Shown piece after piece: positions 35,695 to 47,024 of a stretch of 64,000 nt of DNA. The position numbers were made by a program, and so were the translations under genes. The stretch comes from Mantis religiosa (lineage: Eukaryota > Arthropoda > Insecta > Mantodea > Mantidae), in the NCBI GenBank assembly GCA_030765055.1, contig CM060958.1:113010954-113074953 (forward strand), given 5' to 3'. The notes under the pieces are model-generated. The model was not told the origin of the DNA, searched no databases, and saw nothing but the letters and a program-made list of their open reading frames with translations. Position 1 is the first letter of the stretch. The number at the start of each line of letters is the position of its first letter.

Positions 35695-36135
35695 GAGTGG
35701 AGTGGCTCAGGCGGTTTAGTCTGTGGTCCGCATTCGGGAGGTCCGGGTTCGATTCAGGTGACCCATGGGATTTTTCGGGGGTTTTCCCGGGTCGCCAGGC
35801 GAATAGTCGGTAGGTTAATTACATCCCGTAGGGGAGGCGATCCGTCTCCTCCAGCTGTTGTGGTGCGAGCGCTATGGAACCTTAGCACTCGTGGTACCTT
35901 TGACGTTACTAGAGGAAGCTCAGGTAGAACTGCCCTGCCCCAGCCGTCGGGGAGTTGTTCGGATTGCGTTGGACTCGAGGGGGCAGTGTGTCTATCCCGT
36001 CTTGACGTTGTTGTCGATGGAGAGGGGCGTTTTAGGAAACCAAGTATTGCCCTGTGCAAAGAGCCTCGGAGTTATCCATCGCTCCCGGGTAGAAGGAGGC
36101 CAGGGTCTTTGTAATTTTGGGTAGATCCTCTGCGC
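35695..36135 (+). repeat. tRNA-derived SINE with long GC-rich body
   Basis: The head has A box AGTGGCTCAGGCGGTTTAG and B box GTCCGGGTTCGATTCAGG. A CGGGGGTTTTCCCGGG body motif and a GC-rich tail follow (35854-36120), about 140 bp of which recur on the other strand at 12690-12960. The long open frames here (118 and 88 codons in two frames) come from high GC and low stop density. I do not treat them as genes. Confidence 0.65.
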
Positions 36136-36510
36136 ATTAAAAAAAGGCTAATTACATTCCTCCAAAATTTCATGTTCCTCTATATCATCTTCATTGTCTC
36201 TTCTCTGGTAGTCTCTGAAGGTAGAAGTGTCGGCGGGTGTCTCGGCGCTGCATGGCAGGATGATATGCTCCCGGTAAAAGCTTCCTTCTCCGGAAGGACG
36301 GTCTCCGGGCTCCGAGCTCGGTCTGGTGAAGACGTTTTAGGACTGCAGTTGGGTGAGCCTGCAGGGGAGTTTACAACTGGTAAGGTGCAATAAACCACAG
36401 CTTTTGGAGCCAGCTCCCCTCCGTACCATAATCCAATCCAATCCTTATTGAATTTCTATAACTTCCAACAAATGACACGGAAAGTTTCAAAAAACGTCAA
36501 CTTCAAATTA
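36136..36510. other. GC-rich tail, no gene assigned
   Basis: Open frames of 73 codons (plus) and 72 codons (minus) overlap at 36172-36398. The sequence is locally GC-rich and ends in TCCAATCCAATCC, so it could be the tail of the SINE before it. No domain recognised. Confidence 0.35.
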
Positions 36511-38059
36511 CCGTCAAGTGGGGTGACTTTGTGCCTGGAGGGTGACTTTGTGTCATCCATGCGCTTAGTAAGAAAGCACTAACGAATGGTTTTTGAAAAT
36601 GCCGTAAGGTTGTATAAATACTCTTACACTTGCGTATGTGTTGGCACCACCTGCTTACTCTTCTACAGTTGAGAGCATTCTGAAGATTTATGGAAACGTG
36701 TCTCTATATGTTTTTTGTAAAGTCTGTATAATTTCAGTTGGATCGACATTAAGAATTTTCTGTTTCAAATTAAAGGAAGGTTTGTTTGCTTAGACTATTA
36801 TTTGGCTATTGATTACGAAAATATAAGCTCTGTGGCAGATATGGCATTCCTTTGAATGAGGTGGAAACTCAAAAATACGAAAATGGAGGGTAAATTTGTG
36901 CCACCACAAATCATTGCATTTTACTCACATGCAAGCGCATAGTGTCTTACTTTGTATTTTAAATTGTGTAGTTATGTTCAGTTTAGTTGAATATAATTTA
37001 AGTATTTTACTACGGACTTCCTTACTTTCATTACAGACACCGATAATAAATTGCCGAATACCGAATATCAAGAAAACAGCAAAGGGAACCAGGAAACCGG
37101 CCAAACATTTACATTTGAAAATGCTCTAAAATAAGTTAGATTAAAAAAAACTGTCAATGCGCTCTGCTGCAAAAAAGGTGTAATATTCATAGTAACACAC
37201 TGATTTCAAAATTACAGAATAAGTACTCCGGCCCAGCAGGTGGACCAAAGGTGTTTTCTGGACCATCAACATCAAAGTCTACAACGAAAAGAAAAAAAAC
37301 AAAAAAGCCAGTTTTTCAGATCTTGACAGCAGCATTGATGATGTCACCATACATTATCAGGAGAGCTTCAACAGTGCATTTTCCTTTGATAGTGAAGATC
37401 CTCCATCTCCGGTAAACCAGAAAGCAGCATCATCACTAACTCTGAGAAACTTGTTGGTTGATGATTTCGTCATTGTGCAGTATGAGGGGGGGGGGGGGCT
37501 CTTCCCAGGAAGGGTTATAGCAATGGATGAACAGGATGTGAGAGTTAGTGTCATGCAAAGAAGTGGACGTCTGTGGTAGTAGCCTGATCAGAAAGACGGA
37601 ATAGACTATGAATATAAAGATGTTGCCACCTGTAAGTGTGTCCAAGCGTGAATTGTATGATGTTCCTAAAATGAAAAACTGGTTTGGGAAAAATTCAACA
37701 TTTTTTAAATTCAAATAAATTGCAGTTCAGAAGTTTTTTCAACTATAATGAGCAATAATTTGGCATAAAAATGTTACATTCTATTTTTATTGGAACAAAT
37801 ACTCCCATTCCATGGAGTGACATTGGGCTAGACAAGCTTTTCAGTTTGAATAGTGCTGAACTAAAGGGGTGGCATTGGGCCATGTTTGAATACCTTTTTT
37901 GGGTATCAGTTAACATCAAGGAATAATTTTATTGCAGTATAAAGTTGATGTTTCTGTTGCTAAGTTACTAATAGTAAGCGTTTCTTTATTAACGTTAAAC
38001 TCGAAGTAGAGATTTCTAAAAAATGCAAAAAGGTGGCACAAGGTCACCACAGATGACGG
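36511..38059 (+). mobile_element. pogo-like DNA transposon, internally deleted
   Basis: Inverted ends CCGTCAAGTGGGGTGACTTT and, on the right, TGTGGTGACCTTGTGCC-type sequence ending GATGACGG, flanked by TA (36509-36510 and 38060-38061). Inside, NIKKTAKGTRKP (about 37065) resembles the start of pogo-family transposases. The DDE core is missing. The coding remnant resumes at about 37455 with DDFVIVQYEG, then LFPGRVIAMDEQDVRVSVMQ and DYEYKDV, a C-terminal domain I associate with insect pogo-like proteins. A run of 13 G (37486-37498) sits in that frame. Non-autonomous and decayed. Confidence 0.68.
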
Positions 38060-38289
38060 TACCTTTTACATAGACTATCTTTCGTTAAACTTTATTTTTT
38101 CAAAAAGGCTTTAATATTTTATTAATACACCATATATTTAATTATTCACACAGAAATGTTATCTTGCCTATCCTGAAACTAGCTTACTGAGTCTACAAAA
38201 GGTATAAATATTTATAAAACAGGTAATCTGGTTTAAAAACGTTAATAATAGATATTATCAAGAAAATTGAGAAGTTACTCCTTGAATAT

Positions 38290-38460
38290 AATTGGAAGTT
38301 ATTTCAGGGCGGTGATGCCATGGTCTGCTGGAGTTAGAATTTCCAGATGTTTCGTCCACAACTGCGGTGCACATCTTCAGTTGTGCGGTCGTAGTTACGT
38401 AGTACACGCGGTCACTATATACTCATCTTCACCTGCACACGTCAAGATACAACAATGTTA
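38290..38460 (-). repeat. repeat with degenerate hammerhead-like motif, copy 4
   Basis: On the minus strand CTGAAGA (38380-38374), a weak helix II (GTGCAC/GTGGAC), GAAAC and ATC (38353-38346) repeat the layout of the 7.7-kb motif. Helix II is broken by at least one mismatch and GTC has become ATC. The flanking CCATGGTCTGCTGGAGTT also resembles the arm of the 7.7-kb palindrome (CCGTGGTCTACTGGGCT). It is a decayed relative; activity is unlikely. Confidence 0.5.
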
Positions 38461-38469
38461 CCAAATTTA

Positions 38470-39327
38470 AACCAAGCTATATTGTTCATTAATAACGTTT
38501 GAGGCTCTTATTCGGAGGCCCAGCCACTTAGCCCTTGGGGTTTTGTACTTCCCCTGGTCGATAGAACAAAGTAGTTCATTTTCTACACGACTTTTGTTCC
38601 CATTATTTGTGTACTAATCAATACCGTTTATCTGTTTCAGGCTTGAGGGGCAGTGATGGCATTTGGTGCGTTGCGGCAGGACGGTTCATAGCGGTTGTCT
38701 AAACAGTAGGTACCTCATCCGGAGTCGCACTTATGCAACCTCACAATTGATAATAGCGAAGATAGGATCGAAAAAATCAAGACTGATGTACTCTGGAATA
38801 TGTGATTATATTGTTTGGATCCAGTTACCTTTCACATCTCCCAATTACTCCTTTCTCCCTGTCCGACACAAAAGGCCCACCGTAGTCTGCGTGAGGTATA
38901 GAGTTCCTTCTATCCAACTATATTACATTTACATGTTCACTTACTCTCCTCTCCAGAACACAGGCCCTGACTGTGAATAAGTCAAGTTAATGTTATCTGA
39001 TAACAAAGCCAAACAAACAGTTGCTCACCCCTGTCGGCGTAATTCAGCTCCACGGTCACCTGTAACGACCCCTTCACTTCCTTCTCCCCATCTCTCTCTA
39101 TTGTATACGCTACACAATAAGCGTATCAAAACAGGATCTGATTTTATTTTCCCTGTCGTTTACCCATGGTAAACACAGGAAAAGTATTCCATACAAAAAT
39201 GCTACTTTTAGCAATTTAATGTACCTTTGCCAATTGCAACTAAGTCTGTTCCTTTATGACAGACAAAAGTTTACTGCACGAAAATGTGGAGCGATTTGAA
39301 GTAAGATATATACTTTATGTAGACCTA
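38470..39327. other. no recognisable gene
   Basis: A 105-codon plus frame (38663-38980) and a 60-codon one (38990-39172) show no motif. The region is less AT-rich than average but otherwise featureless by eye. Confidence 0.35.
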
Positions 39328-40575
39328 CGAGGGTGGTCTGAAAAGTTTCCGACCTTGACATGAAGCTGGCAGCACTCGTAAATAACAGCTAGTTCATTTC
39401 GTTAATTAATCTGTTGACAATTACTCACCAAACTTTCAGCCATCTTAGACCTCAGTTATTATGCAATAGTCGTTTGAGTGTGTTGATGTGAATGATTTTA
39501 TGAAAATGGACAAAATCGAGTATCCAGCTGTCATTAAATATTTATCTTTGAAAGGCAATACGCCTACGCAAATCAAAGATGTGTTGGATTCTGTGTATGG
39601 GGACTCTGCACCATCATTTACCACAGTGGACTTTTGAGCAGTTGAATTTAAACGTAGCCGTAAGAGGTTGGGAGACGATGAACGTTCGGGACGTCCGATA
39701 ACTAACTACCAATGAAAATATCCCCAAAGTTCACCAAATGGTGCTAGACGACCGCCGAATTAAAGTGAGAGAGATAATAGGGGCTATGAATATGTCAAAA
39801 GAACGTGTTTGTCACATATTAAATCAACAGTTAGACATGAGAAAGCTGTCCGCGCGTTGGGTGACGCGTTTGCTCACGTTAGACAAAAACCGTATTCGAA
39901 TGAACATTTCCAAAGTTCTTTGGCGCAGTTTTCGTGCAATAAATCCGAGTTTTGGCACCAATTAATGTAGATGAAACGTCATAGACCAGTATACATCCGA
40001 AGCAATAATACAGTCCAAATAGTGGACTGCAAAGTGGGAACCGGCACCAAAAAATCAGTTTTTTCGACTGGGAACGTGATGGCGACTGTTTATGAAATAG
40101 TCATGGAGTTATTTTAATCGTTATTTTACAAAAAAAGGTAAAACGATCACTGGAGCATACTACGCATCGTTATTTGAAAAGCTGAAGGCAGAACTGGTGG
40201 AAAAACGGCCACATTTGCAGAAAAAGAAAATTCTGTTTCACTAAGATAACGCAGCGTCTCACACCTCAGCGGTTGCAATGGCAAAAATCCAGGAATTACG
40301 GTTTGAACTGCTTGACCATCCACCTTACTCACCAGATCTAGCCCCAAGCGACTTCTTTTTGCTCCCTCATCTGAAAAATGTGCACGGAGGACAGAGACTT
40401 TCGTAAATGAAGAGGCAATCACCTTCGTGAACAATTATTTTGCAGAGAAAATCCGCTGAGTACTATTTGGACGGGTTACAGAGATGGGAGCATCGCTGGG
40501 AGAAGTGTGTAGAGTTACAAGGAGACCAGGTTGAAAAATAAAAATAAAAAAATTTCAGAAAACATGTCTTGCATG
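39328..40575 (+). mobile_element. mariner element, family B (decayed)
   Basis: The left end CGAGGGTGGTCTGAAAAG follows a TA. The transposase starts at the ATG at 39506 (MDKIEYPAVIKYLSLKGNT). The second catalytic Asp lies in a box around 40240 (DNAASHTSAVAMAK) directly after a stop. The third lies in HPPYSPDLAPSDFFLLPHLK (about 40318-40375). Several frameshifts and stops interrupt it. A matching right inverted end was not found; the element seems cut near 40575, after an A-rich stretch. Confidence 0.82.
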
Positions 40576-41394
40576 TTCAGATGGGAACATCTCTTGTGAT
40601 CTACGTAGATCCATTGTGGAAACTTCGCTCAAGAGGAAGGGGCGAAGTGAGGAAACTACGGAAGCCCTAGAGATGCGGATGACTCCTTAGAGATCCAGCT
40701 GCAATGATCCACATTCTACTGGGGCTGCCTAAATAGGAACCATTGACCAGGAATCCCTCCGCCCACAGAAGGTACATCTTCCTTTCAGCAAGCATTCACG
40801 TTAATTTGTTAGTATCATCATACGCTAGGAAATCTAGAAGTAAGTCTAAAATGAGAAGAAAAGGGAATAAAGTGAAATTATGGAAGGAAAGTCGTAGTAA
40901 ATGAAACTCACCCAAACAATCGCCTACCGACCATGAAAAGTCAAGAAAAAGGCTAAGGTCAAAGTCGACGATCGATGGAAGTGGAACCCGGAAACTCCCG
41001 AATGCGTCTCGTGTGTTATTACAGAGTTACCTCGCTCTGACAGTCGTTACTAACAATACATGAAATGAAGATTGCCTCATCCATGAATAATACATTATGT
41101 ATGTGAATTTGTAATGGGGAGGGGGAAACGTATGCAAGTTGTATCACATGTTTCTATTCTTTCTGTCAAGAACAAGCTCATTTTTAGGAAACTGAGGATT
41201 TCACACGAAAGCGTCATTTTAGATACTTTAAAAGTTTTCCATGAAGGTCTGATATATTTATCAGAAATTCTACGTTATATCTCTGTTTATTTTGTAATAT
41301 AAAGAGACAACTAAATTACACCAAGTCTCTCTCCTACAAAAGAGACCACATTTCATCACCAGTAGAACTCCTTGTGTTTTTTGTAAGTATGAAT
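40576..41394. other. no recognisable gene
   Basis: No supported coding region; the 62-codon frame at 41114-41302 has no motif. Confidence 0.4.
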
Positions 41395-41880
41395 CTTTAG
41401 TTATCCTTCCTTGTAAAAACAAAAACTTGGGACAAAGCTGCTAAAGAAGCAAGCCAACTAACAGACTTAGATTAACAACAAACAGTACCTTATCAGGATA
41501 TTACAAAATTCTTGTCCAGAGTAATAAATACAAAATGGAAACAGATCTGGAATCAATTGCCTCCAGAAAAGTTACATGTGGTAAGGAAAGGGGACACTAG
41601 ATCTTCCTCTGTCTACTATCTTAGCAGGAAGGAGCAGCTCTCACGTCTCCGCATTGGTCATACAATGTTAACACACTCATGTCTCCTTAGCTACACCCAC
41701 CTCACAGTGAACCATCTCCTCACAGAATGCAAGGAATACGCTTCATCACATCACTGCAGACTTATCCACCATTCTTAACAAGCCATCCAACTTCAAAGAC
41801 GTACTGCTATTTCTAAAAAGTACAAACTTGTACACGAAAACTAATTCTAATCAGACCAATTTAGAATATAACTTATTATA
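41395..41880 (+). pseudogene. LINE (Jockey-type) RNase H/C-terminal remnant
   Basis: WDKAAKEASQLTD (about 41438) is the last motif of a LINE RNase H domain. SRKEQLSRLRIGHTMLTHSC (about 41620-41690) and HLTVNHLLTECKEYAS (about 41700-41745) form the C-terminal domain of Jockey-type LINEs. The Cys-x2-Cys pair that normally lies between them is deleted. A TAAA repeat at 42110-42130 may be the 3' tail of this or another LINE. Only the 3' end is present. Confidence 0.68.
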
Positions 41881-42433
41881 CAACAAATTGATTGTCTAAA
41901 TATGTGTTATTCGGGACTTTATACTTATGATTTAAAGATATTGAATACCTTTGTTATTTGTTATTTTCATATTTTTGTTTAAATAATTCTAACCAATTTA
42001 TTTATACACTGCATTATACAACATAGTCGCGATATGACCTAGTTATTAAATCGACTGGGTATACGTTTCTATCATGCCGAAACGGATTACAATTTATTTG
42101 ATTCTTACTTTAAATAAATAAATAAATTAAAAAACTCGGGAAACTAAAACATTATACTAAATAACACCACATTTTATGTTGTTTCTTCAATATTTGATGG
42201 AAATGAAGTGTAGACATTTTAGATTTACAGAATATGTTATTAAATAGAATTTTGGAGTATTGAAAGTCAACTCACTTACAGATATAATTGAAACAAAGCA
42301 TATGACATAATGGTCACTGAGTAAACTAAATCTTGACATAATATTTCCATTATTCAAGTACCGACTAGAGTGCCGTCTTAAAGGGTAACTAGAAGAAAAT
42401 TGCCAAAAATGATGCTTTTAATTTTCTACGTTA
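41881..42433. other. AT-rich spacer
   Basis: Contains a short (TAAA)n run at about 42110-42130; otherwise nothing recognised. Confidence 0.4.
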
Positions 42434-43685
42434 CATGGGGGTGTCGTAAAATTGTAATTATGACTCTTTAAAAATATGATAGAGAGTTTGTGTTGATATG
42501 TACTTGTTATTTCTTCTGTACATGGTCACATCCAGATTTACACATTTTTCACAGCGTTTCTTGACTTTCCGAATACCTTGAATGTGGAAGTCTGCAGAAT
42601 TCGCTTTAAACCACTCTTCCACTTCATTAATGACGTCATTTGTGTCGTCAAATCAGCGACCACGCAACGAATTCTACATTTCCGGGAACAAGAAATAGTC
42701 ACTTGGTGCGAGATCGGGCGAATAAGGCTGTTAGCCTCAAAGCCACATTCCCTTGTTTTGTCAACTGCAACTTGAGATGAATGAGCTGGTGCATTGTCAG
42801 CCAGAAGACGAACAACTTTAGAGAGTATACCGCGTCGTTTCTTAATCAGAGCTACTTTTAAATTGTTCAGAAGATTGCATTAGTACCTGCCAGTGATGGT
42901 TTGACCCTTGTAAGCATAATCTGTAAGGAAGACTCCACGACAGTCCCAGAAAACTGAAAGCATGACCTTCTCAGCTAACGTTTGCACCTTTGCCCTTTTG
43001 GGAGGAGAGAATCAGCATGTTTGCATTCCTTGTTCATCGTTTCTGTCTCTGGATCATACTGATAGATCCAGGATTTATCCATGGTTACCAGATGATCATC
43101 TTGTTCCTACATCATCAACATCTCTCTTGAAAGGTCACGCCGTGTTTGCTGTTGAAAAGAGGTTGGCAAACGTGGAACCCACCGTGCAGACACCTTACAC
43201 ATATGCAGTTCGTCATGAATAGTTTTCCACACACTACCATAACTAAGATGTGTCTCATTCATGATCATTTGGATGGTTACTCGTCTGTCTTACAGTATTA
43301 AACACTTCACTTTCTTCACTGTGACATCATCGTCTATCATTGAACGTCTACCAGGTCTTGGCTCATCTGTCAGGGACATGTGACCAGTTTGACAATTCCT
43401 TTTCCACCTCACAATAATATGATACGATGGACAATCATTTCCACAAGCAGCCGTCATCTCATCATGGATTTCCCGGGCAGTTTTGTCCTTCAAATACAGG
43501 AAGTTGATCACACTACGAGCCTCAATTTTCTCCATCTTATACCTCAGTCACTTCTGGCCCTCACTGTAAAAAACCAAAAGAGTCAAATCACTGAAAGTAC
43601 CAACATTATGTGCCGAGGGATCAATGACGACACTGAAAAATTTTCATCGCTCGGGCAATAATTAGAACTTTACGACACCCCCTCG
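42434..43685 (-). mobile_element. mariner element, family C (decayed)
   Basis: 1,252 bp with inverted ends: CATGGGGGTGTCGTAAA at 42434 and, reversed, CGAGGGGGTGTCGTAAA at 43685; TA on both sides. On the minus strand the transposase begins MEKIEARSVINFLYLKDKT (43535). It includes a helix-turn-helix and PRPGRRS linker, DKSWIYQYDP at about 43075 (where Lys replaces the usual Glu after the first Asp) and LADNAPAHSSQVA with the second Asp at about 42780. Frameshifts and stops separate the parts. Confidence 0.85.
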
Positions 43686-44583
43686 TAAAAATTAGAATTT
43701 CCTGTGCAGTATGTATATACTCTACCTTATTTTTATACCTTCATTTATAACCCCGATTTAACTATATTGATCACATTGGCAGAATTTTACTTTTAGAATA
43801 CATTGTATATGGCAAAGGTGATAGTTATCATTAGATTTCTGGTTTTGGGACGTTTTTTAGAATAGAACATATTTTCTAAATCTATCATTAATTCACATTT
43901 TAGAACTATGAGGAATTTAAGTAATAATCTTGGCCAGAGAAAAATTATCATCCACAGACGAGAATCGAACGTGGTACTCCTCGCACATATTTGATTACCT
44001 TTTTCATACTGGTCCTCCATTTTGTGCTCTAAATTCTGCATTACTTCACAGAAAAAACTAACATGAAATAATTATTCATTTTTTTATCTCTTTGACATAC
44101 AAATAGAACGTAATTTCAAAGACCGTCACCTAGACAACCAGTTTTAAAACATTTGACTATCACTTAAAGTCCACTGTATTCCCATATTCCCTTGTCGTTA
44201 TTCATTTTTATCTCTTGGACATACAAACGGAACGTAAATATACATATATACACATCAAATATACTTCTTCGAATAGGTAGGTCAACTTTAAACCATATTT
44301 TACATAATGTTTTGTTTTAGAAGTGGGTGAGACGTTGATTATGGTAGGTCGTGGTCTCAAGACATGATTTTTGTTTTCATTTTAGTTCTATTCACACATT
44401 CTTAATTTGAACCCCTTTTTCGGATATTAAGGACTTACAACATAAGTTATAGTTGGTAAACATAACTCCTTAACAAACACGCAGATAAAAGTAGAGGAAA
44501 GACTTGTAATTTTCTTTATTTACACTTTGTACAGTTTAAAATATCTACAATATCTTAAATAGTTTGGGATAATGGGTGATGAA
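43686..44583. other. no recognisable gene; weak tRNA-like box
   Basis: A B-box-like CACGTTCGATTCTCG lies on the minus strand at about 43965, perhaps a SINE relic. No supported gene. Confidence 0.4.
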
Positions 44584-45748
44584 TAGGGGGCGGATTATGC
44601 CCTATTTGCCTATTTTATTCTTTTGTTCAGAAACGTAGGCTTTTAACTTATAAGCAAGTTTCCTACAATTATTAGCCTAATTGCTTAGTTTTATGCTGCC
44701 TATAAATGCCTATTTCTGCCTACTCTGCTTATTAGTGCCTAAAACTGTCTTTTTAGCCAATTTTTTCTGCTTGTAATTTTTGACAACAGCTTTTGCATTT
44801 GTTGGTTTCAACGTGAAGTTTTCGGGGAAAAGAAACTTTTTACTGCGGCACATTGGATATACAATTTTGTCTTAAAATTAATATTTCTTTCCTAGCGGCA
44901 TCGTCACATGACTATTTAAATAACTCTACACCTGTATCATAGCTGCAATTACGTAATTTTAACCTCATATTTCTCAGATTCCATGTTTTCTACATTTTCC
45001 TAATTTAAAAATGTTCCACAGGATGCAGTTTTCTATTAATCTCTATGAAATTCTAAACACGCCTGTAAGGGCAACTGCATATTAAGTATACCCATTTACA
45101 TTTGTTGTGTTTTTGTTATTTGTATTGAAAAGGATTATAATGCTTACTTCTTACTGAAAACGCTTAGGAAAAAACATTGTTAAATAGGTATGATTTTCTC
45201 CCTTCGTTGATATGGCGAAGACAAATATTTCATATAGGTGTAGGTCATTAATAGATTAAAATGGGTGCAGAAAATTATAACCCAAAAATTAATTTTTAAA
45301 ATTACAATAAGTGGTATATTTTGAAAATCGCCCGTAATTTAGACATAAGCTGTTAATTCCTCAGAAACTATTGTAACTAGAAAGCTGAAACTTGGTATTA
45401 TTCCATTCTTGATCGATGACGAAAATAAATGGTATAAATTTGAAACAAATCTAACAATATCCCCCCAACCCATGCTTTTGTTTTTTGGTATAGTTATTAC
45501 TCCGCACCTTTGTGCACATTATTTTAACGCGCAAAATAGTATGTGTTTAGCGAATTTGTTGCAGCATATGTTGCGATGATTGTAATTTTGTTATAGTGCA
45601 TAAATAACGCATTTTAGGAGCCATTTTACTAAAATTGTGTATTTCTAAGTGTTTACTTAGCAAATTTTTAGTGCATATTTTGCCGATTTTTAGCCTCTTT
45701 TTTCCTGCCTATTTCACACATGTTTAGTGACTAAAAATCCGCTTCCTA
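44584..45748. mobile_element. candidate non-autonomous hAT-like element
   Basis: The left end TAGGGGGCGGATTATGCC and right end AAAATCCGCTTCCTA are inverted (13 bp, two mismatches). Flanks TGATGAAT and TCATGAAA resemble an 8-bp duplication. Both ends are packed with GCCTA/TAGGC-type subterminal motifs (CCTATTTGCCTATTTT, GTGCCTAAAACTG, TTTTAGCCTC), as seen in hAT relatives. No transposase coding sequence is visible. Confidence 0.5.
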
Positions 45749-46124
45749 TCATGAAATTAGACAATTTAACATTGCTAAGGGTTTTTGACCTTCCCTTAAC
45801 ATGAAGTGTTTTTCCTGTGTGCATCTACCTAACATTCTCTACTGTACAAACAATTCTTATAATGGTTATACTTAAAAGTCAGTTCAAAAATATGTTTTCA
45901 GAAATGGTTATATTATATATTTCCTCATATGTATTAGGGAACTGGAGAACAACTCAGGCTCAGGAGTTAGTGTAATATTTTAAGAGCTGATCCAGATATA
46001 ATATTGAAAAAAATGAATAACGACTGCCAGTTTGAGAAGAATGTATAGGTATTGTACAATTTAAACCAATAGCAATAAATATATCGAAATGATTCACGCC
46101 ACAAAAAATGTATACATGTTAATG

Positions 46125-46250
46125 CCGGCCCTCGTAGCCATGCGTTCCACCGCGTAGAGGGTCGCGGGTTCGAGTCCCGCCTTGGGCATGGGTGTTTATG
46201 TGTATGGTGTATATGTGTGAAACTATAGTAAACAGATAATAAATTAAACG
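46125..46250 (+). repeat. tRNA-derived SINE
   Basis: GGCCCTCGTAGCCATGCG gives a rough A box. GCGGGTTCGAGTCCCGC is a perfect five-pair T arm with a B box. The tail ATGGGTGTTTATGTGTATGG is the sort of TG-rich tail seen in insect SINEs. The anticodon arm is degenerate, so no tRNA gene is called. Confidence 0.65.
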
Positions 46251-46880
46251 GAAACAATAAAAATACGGTTAACTAAGAAAACTAAAGATATACATCTCTA
46301 GGTATACATAGGTGTATATTTTTAAAATATAAAAAAGAAAAAAAGAGAACATAGTAATATTCCATGTAGGTATCACTGGTCTTTAGAATGAAGACTTCAG
46401 AGAAATTCTCAGAAAATTTAACTAATATAGGTATTTCAGTTGTCGAAGTATATTAATCATATAATACTTTAAAATATGATCAGACTTATTAGTGACAAAA
46501 TCAAAGTTTCCCAAAAATGTTTCATCTAAATAATAAGAAATTCTCCGAAAGTGTTGTTTCGTATTCTTGAAAGATAATGAATTTAAATACGACCTTTTTA
46601 ACCATTAGTGTTAACCACTTACATATTAGAAAAATTAAAGCATTAAAAGTGAACATTCAATTAGCATATTTTTTGTTGAGGCTTACGTTAAATTTAATTA
46701 CAACACCAAATAAACTTGCAGCAGCTGTATGATGTAACGGTTGGTTCTCCCATTTGCTGCATCAAGGAATGCAAATACGAAATACAGAATTTGCTGCTCG
46801 AATTAAACACCACTGGAGGGAATGTGTCTCCTAATGAATGAAAAGTGTGACCGACGATTTTCTTGATGTAGGCCTTGCAG
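46251..46880. other. no recognisable gene
   Basis: AT-rich sequence leading up to a locally GC-rich candidate exon. Confidence 0.35.
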
Positions 46881-47024
46881 AGCGCCAGGGACCCACCCAC
46901 TCCTGGGCTGCAGGCACAGCTGCACCGTTTCCATGGTTACATGGACCGCTTCTTGTTCCCTAGCTACTACACGTACTACAAGTTGTACACGAACCCAGCT
47001 TCCAAAAGGCCAAAGGTTACCATG
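46881..47024 (+). CDS. candidate isolated protein-coding exon
   Basis: A 144-bp open block (48 codons, phase 0 at both ends) is flanked by CCTTGCAG before it and GTAAAT after it, acceptable splice signals. It is GC-richer than the surrounding 2 kb. The peptide contains PGLQAQLHRFHGYMDRF and a Tyr-rich YYTYYKLYTNP segment, unlike the low-complexity frames elsewhere in the window. I do not recognise the gene and cannot see other exons. An exon of a long-intron host gene is the main possibility; an unknown repeat is the alternative. Confidence 0.3.
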
